Of a stretch of 64,000 nucleotides of DNA, positions 54,480-60,655 are shown one piece after another (position 1 is the stretch's first letter; each line of letters begins with the position of its first letter). This DNA is from DATJIG01 sp050260515 (GTDB lineage: Bacteria > Pseudomonadota > Alphaproteobacteria > SMXQ01): positions 1-64,000 of the forward strand of contig JBLNCI010000005.1 of NCBI GenBank assembly GCA_050260515.1, in the 5' to 3' direction. Made by a program: the position numbers and the translations under genes. The notes under the pieces were generated by a model. It searched no databases. It was not told the origin of the DNA and saw only the letters and a list, made by a program, of their open reading frames with translations.

Positions 54480-54495
54480 TTTACAGCGGCTTAAT
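54480..54495. promoter_or_regulatory. CtrA-like site upstream of PAS gene 1
   Basis: TTTA-N7-TTAAT (54480-54495) differs from the CtrA consensus TTAA-N7-TTAAC by one base in each half. It lies 39 bases before the GTG of the first PAS_5 gene. Confidence 0.4.
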
Positions 54496-54533
54496 TGCCG
54501 TGGCGTACCTCTCGCCGGAGTCCAACCGCGAGC

Positions 54534-55028
54534 GTGACGGACGTGCTCGACATCGACACTCTCCCCGGCAAGGAGGAGAAGCTCGTCACCTTCCATGGCG
54601 AGGAGCAGAGGCTCGTCTACCGGGTGCTCGGCCATTGGCGCCGGCTGGCGGGGCATCGTGCGATGCCGCGGCTGGAGGAGTTCGACCCGTGGGCGATCCC
54701 GGAGATGTGGGACGACTGCTTCGTGATCGACGCGAGCGACCCGTCGGATCTCGCCTTCCACTCCGTCGGCGCCAGCCACATCGCCGTGCTCGGGCGCAAC
54801 CCGAGCGGGCAGCGGTTGTCGAGCGTCGGGCCGAACACGCTGCTCGCGCACGCGGTCGCGTATGCGGGCAAGGTGGTCGAGCGGCGGGTGCCGATCAGCC
54901 TCGGCGGCCAGTTCATCGACGGCGGCCGGCGCATGGTTCTCTACCGCAGCATCCTCATGCCGCTCGCCGGCGACCGTGGCCTCGCGCTGCTCGGGGCGGC
55001 CAACTGCCGGGCCGTCGTGCTCGGCTGA
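54534..55028 (+). CDS. PAS_5 (PF07310-like) domain protein, paralogue 1
   Basis: A 164-residue cytosolic protein covered by one PAS_5-like domain: LVYRVLGHWRRLAGHRAMPR, then FDPWAIPEMWDDCFVIDASD, GRNPSGQRLSSVGPNTLLAH and the C-terminal GGRRMVLYRSILMPLAGD. Proteins of this family are widespread in alphaproteobacteria; Caulobacter MopJ is one example linked to cell-cycle signalling. There is no output domain. I start at GTG 54534; a TTG at 54495 is the alternative. The second paralogue follows 123 bases later. Confidence 0.85.
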   Translation: MTDVLDIDTLPGKEEKLVTFHGEEQRLVYRVLGHWRRLAGHRAMPRLEEFDPWAIPEMWDDCFVIDASDPSDLAFHSVGASHIAVLGRNPSGQRLSSVGPNTLLAHAVAYAGKVVERRVPISLGGQFIDGGRRMVLYRSILMPLAGDRGLALLGAANCRAVVLG

Positions 55029-55084
55029 GCGACCGGCGGCGGGGCATGCCCGCCCGAGGCGGCGAGAACCGCGGAAACGCTGGG

Positions 55085-55101
55085 TTTACGCCGCGTTAAC
55101 C
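55085..55101. promoter_or_regulatory. CtrA-like site upstream of PAS gene 2
   Basis: TTTA-N7-TTAACC (55085-55101) matches the CtrA consensus TTAA-N7-TTAAC with one mismatch. It lies 50 bases before the GTG of the second PAS_5 gene. Confidence 0.5.
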
Positions 55102-55151
55102 AATCTTGCCCAACATGGACCGGTGCGCACCGAGTCCAAGGGCTTACCATC

Positions 55152-55619
55152 GTGACCGAGTCGAGCAATCCGCGAGAACGCAGGCTGGTTCTGCGGCTCC
55201 TGGGCCATTGGCGCGAACTGGCGGGGGACCGCTCGATGCCTCGCACAAGCGATCTGGACGGCGGCCGCATCCCGGACCTGTGGCCGAGCTGCTTCCTGCT
55301 CGACGTCAGCGCCGGCGAGCCGACGTTCGGCTACGTCGGCGAGACGCACCGCGCGACCCTCGGCCGGGATCCGACCGGCACCGCATTGGCGACTCTCGAG
55401 CCCGACACGCTGCTCGCGCACGCGGCGTCCTACCACGCGCGCGTGCTGGCGCGCGCGATCCCGATAACGATCGGCGGCCAGTTCGTCGATCGCGACGGCT
55501 GCGGTATCCTCTATCGCAGCATCCTGCTGCCGCTCGGCGACGACGGCCGCATCGCCGCGTTGCTCGGCGGCGCCAACGGCCGCGCGGTGGCCGCGGACGG
55601 ACCGATGGCGATGCCATGA
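55152..55619 (+). CDS. PAS_5 (PF07310-like) domain protein, paralogue 2
   Basis: A 155-residue paralogue of the preceding gene with the same blocks: LVLRLLGHWRELAGDRSMPR, GGRIPDLWPSCFLLDVSAGE, LGRDPTGTALATLEPDTLLA and DGCGILYRSILLPLGDDGRI. Start is GTG 55152, (M)TESSNPRERR. The two copies are clearly related but well diverged, so the duplication is old. Its stop overlaps the next ATG (ATGA at 55616), tying it to a membrane protein of unknown function. Confidence 0.85.
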   Translation: MTESSNPRERRLVLRLLGHWRELAGDRSMPRTSDLDGGRIPDLWPSCFLLDVSAGEPTFGYVGETHRATLGRDPTGTALATLEPDTLLAHAASYHARVLARAIPITIGGQFVDRDGCGILYRSILLPLGDDGRIAALLGGANGRAVAADGPMAMP

Positions 55620-56005
55620 TCCTGTTCGAGATCCATCTCTTCCGCCAGGGCGCCTGGAAGGTCGACTCGGTGTTCGACGACCGCGATCTCGCCGTCTACG
55701 AGGCGCAGCGGATCGAGCACACCGGCCGACAATCGGCGGTGCGCGTGATCGAGGAGATCTACGACGAGATCACCGAGCGCACGAAGACGCGTACGATCTG
55801 GCGCTCGTCGAAGGTCGACAAGGAGAACCTCGAGAGCGGCAAGCGCCGCCTCCAGCCGCCGAACGTGCCGCCGCCCCGCCGGCGACCGCCGCCGCCCAAG
55901 CCCAAGACCTCCAGCACGCTGCTGATCTTCAACCTGGTGGTCATCATCCTCGGCGGCCTCGGCGCGCTCTACCTGCTGCAGCATTACTTTTCCGACGTGT
56001 TCTAG
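55616..56005 (+). CDS. Single-TM hypothetical protein coupled to PAS gene 2
   Basis: A 129-residue protein: an N-terminal globular part (ILFEIHLFRQGAWKVDSVFD, then RDLAVYEAQRIEHTG), a Pro/Arg-rich linker (PPPRRRPPPPKPK) and a C-terminal transmembrane helix (TLLIFNLVVIILGGLGALYL). This is a tail-anchor-like layout with the soluble part in the cytosol. No family recognised. ATG 55616 overlaps the PAS stop by 4 bases, so the products may work together. Confidence 0.75.
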   Translation: MILFEIHLFRQGAWKVDSVFDDRDLAVYEAQRIEHTGRQSAVRVIEEIYDEITERTKTRTIWRSSKVDKENLESGKRRLQPPNVPPPRRRPPPPKPKTSSTLLIFNLVVIILGGLGALYLLQHYFSDVF

Positions 56006-56123
56006 GCCCGCGTTCGCGCGCCCGGGCGCGTTGCACGCCTTCTCCAATCCCTCCATACTGTCGCCCCGCCCGCGACCTCGGGACCGCGAGAGCTCGCCCG
56101 GGCCCACATTCATCGGATCTCTC

Positions 56124-57116
56124 ATGCACGTCACCATCAACGGCGAAGCGCGCGACCTTTCCGAATCCCGCTCGGTCGAGGGGCTGCTCGCCGACCTCGG
56201 CCTCGATTCGCGCAAGGTCGCCGTCGAGCTTAACCTCGAGATCGTGCCAAAGTCGGCGTACGGCCGCACGGTGGTGCGTGACGGCGACCGCCTCGAGATC
56301 GTCCACTTCATCGGCGGCGGCGCCGACGGCGGCCATGCCGACGTCGCGGACGATACCTGGACCATCGCCGGCAAGACCTACCGCTCGCGTCTGCTGGTCG
56401 GGACCGGCAAGTACAAGGACTTCGAGGAGACCGCGCGGGCGATCGAGGCGTCGGGCGCGGAGATCGTCACCGTCGCCGTGCGGCGCGTGAACGTCACCAA
56501 TCCGAATCAGCCGATGCTGGTCGATTACGTGAGTCCGAAGCGTTACACGTACCTGCCCAACACCGCGGGCTGCTTCACCGCCGACGACGCGGTGCGCACG
56601 CTGCGGCTCGCGCGCGAGGCCGGGGGCTGGGACCTCGTGAAGCTCGAGGTGCTCGGCGACCAGAAGACCCTCTATCCCAACATGCCGGAGACGGTGAAGG
56701 CCGCCGAGGTCCTCATCCGCGAGGGCTTCAAGGTGATGGTCTACTGCGCCGACGACCCGATCCAGGCGAAGCGCCTCGAGGAGATGGGCTGCGTCGCGAT
56801 CATGCCGCTGGCAGCGCCGATCGGCTCGGGCCTCGGCATCCAGAACCCGGTGAACATCCGCCTCATCATCGAGGCCGCGCGCGTGCCCGTGCTGGTGGAC
56901 GCCGGCGTCGGCACCGCGTCGGACGCCGCGATCGCAATGGAACTCGGCTGCGACGGCGTGCTGATGAACACCGCGATCGCCGAGGCGAAGGATCCGATCC
57001 GCATGGCGCGGGCGATGAAGCTCGCGATCGAGGCGGGGCGGCTCGCGTACCTCGCCGGGCGGATGCCGAAGAAGCGCTACGCCGATCCGTCGTCGCCGCT
57101 CGCCGGCCTGATCTAG
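56124..57116 (+). CDS. thiG: ThiS-ThiG fusion: sulfur carrier / thiazole synthase
   Basis: ThiG forms the thiazole ring of thiamine using sulfur from ThiS thiocarboxylate, DXP and dehydroglycine. Residues 1-66 are ThiS-like (MHVTINGEARDLSESRSVEG, ending HFIGGG at Gly64-Gly66); about 10 linker residues follow; from about 75 the chain is ThiG (WTIAGKTYRSRLLVGTGKYK) with the Schiff-base Lys173 in DLVKLEVLGD and PIGSGLGIQNPVNI. In free ThiS the Gly-Gly must be C-terminal, so either the chain is cut or the ThiS part is inactive. No TPP riboswitch is visible upstream. Confidence 0.93.
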   Translation: MHVTINGEARDLSESRSVEGLLADLGLDSRKVAVELNLEIVPKSAYGRTVVRDGDRLEIVHFIGGGADGGHADVADDTWTIAGKTYRSRLLVGTGKYKDFEETARAIEASGAEIVTVAVRRVNVTNPNQPMLVDYVSPKRYTYLPNTAGCFTADDAVRTLRLAREAGGWDLVKLEVLGDQKTLYPNMPETVKAAEVLIREGFKVMVYCADDPIQAKRLEEMGCVAIMPLAAPIGSGLGIQNPVNIRLIIEAARVPVLVDAGVGTASDAAIAMELGCDGVLMNTAIAEAKDPIRMARAMKLAIEAGRLAYLAGRMPKKRYADPSSPLAGLI

Positions 57117-57142
57117 ATTTCGCTCGCCACAAGGACAAGAGA

Positions 57143-57787
57143 ATGCGGCACTACGGCTTCTTCCGCTCTTCGGCGAGCTATCGCCTGCGCATCGGCCTCA
57201 ACCTCAAGGGCATCGACGTCGAGTACATCCCGGTGCACCTGTCGAAGGGCGGCGGCGAGCAGCATCTGCCGGGATTCACGAAGCTCAACCCGCAGCACCT
57301 CGTGCCGGTGCTCGAGGACGACGGCCACGTGCTGATCCAGTCGATGGCGATCCTCGAATACCTCGACGAGACGCGGCCGAACCCGCCGATCATGCCGAAG
57401 GATGCGGCGGGACGCGCCCGCGTGCGCGCGCTGGCGCAGGTCGTTGCCTGCGACATCCATCCGATCAACAACCTTCGCATACTCAACTACCTGAAGGGGC
57501 CGCTGAAGGTGTCGGAGGAGGCGACGAACGAGTGGTACCGCCACTGGGTGAGGCTCGGGCTCGAGGCGTTCGAGGCGCTGGTCGCCGGCAACCCCGACAC
57601 CGGGGTCTACTGCCACGGCGATTCGCCGACGCTCGCCGACATCTGCCTCATGCCGCAGATCTTCAACGCCCAGCGGTTCAACTGCCCGCTCGACGCGTAC
57701 CCGACGGTGATGCGCATCCACGCCGCCTGCCAGAAGCTCGACGCCTTCGACCGCGCCCGTCCCGAGCGCCAGCCGGACGCCGTCTAG
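57143..57787 (+). CDS. maiA: Maleylacetoacetate isomerase (zeta-class GST)
   Basis: This glutathione-dependent enzyme isomerises maleylacetoacetate to fumarylacetoacetate in tyrosine breakdown, or maleylpyruvate in gentisate breakdown. The 214-residue protein has the zeta-class SSASYRLRIGLNLKG motif with the catalytic Ser, NPQHLVPVLEDDG, the QSMAILEYLDE GSH-site segment and CDIHPINNLRILNYL. No other tyrosine-catabolic gene is nearby. The 3' end overlaps the convergent protease gene by 4 bases. Confidence 0.92.
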   Translation: MRHYGFFRSSASYRLRIGLNLKGIDVEYIPVHLSKGGGEQHLPGFTKLNPQHLVPVLEDDGHVLIQSMAILEYLDETRPNPPIMPKDAAGRARVRALAQVVACDIHPINNLRILNYLKGPLKVSEEATNEWYRHWVRLGLEAFEALVAGNPDTGVYCHGDSPTLADICLMPQIFNAQRFNCPLDAYPTVMRIHAACQKLDAFDRARPERQPDAV

Positions 57788-59136
57788 CGCTCGTCGCGGG
57801 TCCGACGCGCCGCGTCCTTGATGTCCTGGGCCCGGAGCCAGCCGGGCGATCCGCGCGGCAGGCCTTTCTCCGCGCGGGCCACCTGATTGCGCGCCTCGCG
57901 CTTGTCGCCGCGGGCCAGCGCCGCCTCGGCCGAGGACAGCGCGCTCATGCCGAACTGGCCGTCGCGTCCGTAGGCGATGGCGAGCTGCTCCCATGCGAAC
58001 GAATTGGCGTACTCGCGCCGCGTCGCGCGCTGCAGGTTGTCGATCGCCGGCTTCACCAGTTTCTGGTCGCCGCGCTCGAGCTGGACTTGCGCGAGCTCGA
58101 TCCTCAGCAGCGGCGCGTCGGGCATCAGATCGACCGCCTTCTGGTACGGCGCCAGCGCCTCGGCGGCGCGCGCGTTCTCGAACAGCATCTGCCCCTTGAG
58201 CTCATGGAAGTACGGGTTGTTCGGCTCGTCGGCGATGAGGCCGTCGACGAGCGGCAAGGCGTGGGCGAGATCCGGGATCCGGTAGTAGGCGATCGCCCGC
58301 GCGTAGCGCGCCTCGATGGAGTTGTCCGACGCCGCGTACTTGGTGAGCGTGTACGAAGGCGCGTTGATGAAGGCGCTGAGCTTGGCGACCATGCGCTTGT
58401 GCATGTCCATGAGCTCTGGCGGATCGACTTCGTCCGAGTAGCGCGAGCGCGCGACGTAGTCGTCGATCGCCTGGATACGGTCGCGGGTGAGGGGGTGGGT
58501 GCGTAGGTACTCGTCCTGCCGCGTGCTGGACAGCAGCTCCTCGCCTTCGAGGTAGTGGAAGAACTCGGACAGGCCCTTCGCCGACTGGTGCGAGCGGTCG
58601 AGGAACGAGAGCGCCGCCTGGTCGGCGGCGGATTCCTGCGTCCGGCTGTAGCTCAGGATCGCGTTCTGGGCCGCGGCCTGCGAGCCCAGCACGCCGCCCA
58701 TCGCCGCGGATCCGCCGCCCGCGATCGCGCCGGCGGTGCCGAGGATCGTGGCGATGATCGCGGCCTTCGACAGGTCCTGCATGTGCGCGGTGAAGCGCGC
58801 GATGTGACCGTCGGCGATGTGGCCGGTCTCGTGGGCGAGCACGCCGATGAGCTGGTTCGGAGTTTTCGCCCGGATGATGAGGCCGGTGTGGACGAAGATG
58901 TTCATGCCGCCGGCGACGAACGAGTTGAGCGTCGGGTCGTCGATCAGGTAGATGTCGACGTCCTTGGCGTTCAGGCCCGCCGCTTCGAAAAGTGGCGTCG
59001 CGTAGGTGCGGATGGTATTTTCAACCTCGGCGTCCCGGATCATCCGCCGCCCCGCGGCGTCTGCCGGGGCGTAGGGGATCACCGTCATCGCTGCCGCGAT
59101 GACGCAACTGACCAGGAACTTGATGATATTCGGCAC
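57784..59136 (-). CDS. Exported M48 metalloprotease with TPR region (BepA/YfgC-like)
   Basis: A 450-residue periplasmic zinc protease related to BepA, which helps outer-membrane protein assembly. The signal peptide ends PADAA. The zinc motif HETGH is at 102-106, with the third ligand Glu in SRTQESAADQAALSF. The catalytic domain has the M48 hydrophobic insert (SKAAIIATILGTAGAIAGGG), and the C-terminal 200 residues are TPR-like (ELKGQMLFENARAAEALAPY). It diverges from the GGT-like gene, whose proposed start overlaps it by 14 bases. Confidence 0.92.
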   Translation of the reverse strand: MPNIIKFLVSCVIAAAMTVIPYAPADAAGRRMIRDAEVENTIRTYATPLFEAAGLNAKDVDIYLIDDPTLNSFVAGGMNIFVHTGLIIRAKTPNQLIGVLAHETGHIADGHIARFTAHMQDLSKAAIIATILGTAGAIAGGGSAAMGGVLGSQAAAQNAILSYSRTQESAADQAALSFLDRSHQSAKGLSEFFHYLEGEELLSSTRQDEYLRTHPLTRDRIQAIDDYVARSRYSDEVDPPELMDMHKRMVAKLSAFINAPSYTLTKYAASDNSIEARYARAIAYYRIPDLAHALPLVDGLIADEPNNPYFHELKGQMLFENARAAEALAPYQKAVDLMPDAPLLRIELAQVQLERGDQKLVKPAIDNLQRATRREYANSFAWEQLAIAYGRDGQFGMSALSSAEAALARGDKREARNQVARAEKGLPRGSPGWLRAQDIKDAARRTRDER

Positions 59137-60577
59137 GCTTCGCGCTCCGCACGCCGCTCCGCGGCAGGGCTCCCCAGGACATCAGGTCCGAGCCGCTGAT
59201 GAACGTAGGTACGGCAGGGGGCTCCGTCAATGCGGGGGCACCGCCGCCTTTACCGCTCTCGTTCTCGGTCTTTTAACGACTCTGCTGGCCGCCTGTAGCT
59301 CCGATTCGGGGCCAAAAGAAGGCACCCCGGGATTTATCACCGGATTCATCGGCGGCGCCGTCGCGGACGAGCCGCGCGCCGCCCTGGTGGCGCGCGACGT
59401 GCTGTCGGCGGGCGGCACCGCGGCCGACGCCGCCGTGGCGCTCTACTTCACGCTGGCGGTCACCAAGCCCGGTCAGGCGGGACTCGGCGGCGGCGGCGCG
59501 TGCGTGGTCTACGACTGGCGCCAGAAGCGCGCCGAGGCGCTCGAGTTCCTGCCGCAGCTCGCCCCCGGCAGCGGTGTCATCCCGGGCAACCCGCGAGGCA
59601 TGCTCGCGCTGCAGGCCAAGCACGGCAAGCTGCGCTGGGAGACTCTCGTCGGCGCCGCCGAGCGCATCGCCCGCTTCGACACGCCGATCTCGCGCTCGAC
59701 CGCGCGCGATCTCGCCGCCGGCCAGTCGATCATCAACGGCGACCTCGGGATGCGCGCGGTGTTCGCCGGTCCGTCGGGCGCGACTGCAAACGAAGGCGAC
59801 CTGATGACCCAGCCCGAGCTCGCGGGCACGCTCGCGGTCATCCGCCGCACGCCGCAGGAGTTCTACACCGGAGCCTTCGCACGCACCTTCCTCGCCGCCG
59901 CCGCCGATGCGGGGCAGCCGATCGACGCTGCGGCGATGCGCGACTACGCGCCGACGTGGCGCGATCCGCCATTCGCGCCGTTCGGCCCCTACTCGATCCT
60001 GTTCGGGCCGACGCCCGCCGGCGCGGCCGCCGCCTCGGCGTGGACCCGGCTCGGCACCGACAGCCGCTATGAGCGCGCGTCGCCCGACGCTCGCGCCGCC
60101 TCCGTGGCGGCGGCGATCCCGGGCGCCGCCGGCGAGCCGAGCGCGGAGACGTCGTTCGTCGTCGCCGATCGCGACGGCGACATGGTGTCGTGCGTCGTGT
60201 CGATGAACCGCTTCTTCGGTTCGGGGCGGATGGCGCGCGGCACCGGCGTCGTGCTCGCGGCGAACGATCCGACCAGCCGCGACAGCGGCATCGCCCCGAT
60301 GCTCGCGATCAATCCGGCGGTGCCGCGCCCGTTCGCGGCCTTCGCCGCGTCGGGCGGAGCGGCCGGCGTGCGCAGCCTGCTCGTCACCGGGCTTGCCGTG
60401 TTCGCGCTCGGCGAGGCCCCCGATGCCGCGCTCGCCGATCCGCGCCCGGATCGGGCGGGGCTGGTCAACGCGATCTATTGTCCGCGCGGCATGGATCCCT
60501 TGACCCGGACCAGCACGCCGGCTGAATGCTTCGCGCGCCCCGATCCGCGCGGCTTCGGCCTCGCCCAGATGCAGTAG
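59123..60577 (+). CDS. Gamma-glutamyltransferase-like lipoprotein
   Basis: A Ntn-hydrolase of the GGT family, which processes gamma-glutamyl compounds such as glutathione. The GGT N-terminal motif GGTAADAAVALYFTLAVTKP and GQAGLGGGGACVVYDW are present, and the cleavage Thr is probably Thr343 in ETSFVVADRDGDMVSCVVSM. A lipobox TTLLAAC places the lipid Cys at 58. No ATG, GTG or TTG lies close before that signal; ATG 59123 (AGGA upstream) leaves an odd 30-residue leader, and ATG 59099 is the only other choice. The mature chain (about 427 aa) is short for the family. Confidence 0.75.
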   Translation: MIFGTLRAPHAAPRQGSPGHQVRAADERRYGRGLRQCGGTAAFTALVLGLLTTLLAACSSDSGPKEGTPGFITGFIGGAVADEPRAALVARDVLSAGGTAADAAVALYFTLAVTKPGQAGLGGGGACVVYDWRQKRAEALEFLPQLAPGSGVIPGNPRGMLALQAKHGKLRWETLVGAAERIARFDTPISRSTARDLAAGQSIINGDLGMRAVFAGPSGATANEGDLMTQPELAGTLAVIRRTPQEFYTGAFARTFLAAAADAGQPIDAAAMRDYAPTWRDPPFAPFGPYSILFGPTPAGAAAASAWTRLGTDSRYERASPDARAASVAAAIPGAAGEPSAETSFVVADRDGDMVSCVVSMNRFFGSGRMARGTGVVLAANDPTSRDSGIAPMLAINPAVPRPFAAFAASGGAAGVRSLLVTGLAVFALGEAPDAALADPRPDRAGLVNAIYCPRGMDPLTRTSTPAECFARPDPRGFGLAQMQ

Positions 60578-60605
60578 CGCATCCGCAGGAGCGCAGCGGC
60601 GAATC

Positions 60606-60636
60606 AAAAACGCCCGGGAGCGATCCCGGGCGTTTT
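60606..60636. terminator. Bidirectional terminator between the GGT-like gene and rne
   Basis: A perfect 10-bp stem ACGCCCGGGA/TCCCGGGCGT (60610-60619 and 60624-60633) with loop GCGA, flanked by AAAAA on the left and TTTT on the right, so it can end transcripts from either side. Confidence 0.88.
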
Positions 60637-60655
60637 GTCTTCCATCGAGCGACGG

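Noticed and set aside
56006..56123. TPP riboswitch before the ThiS-ThiG gene
   Set aside because: No THI-box core (CUGAGA with the downstream partner) is visible in the 118-base gap.
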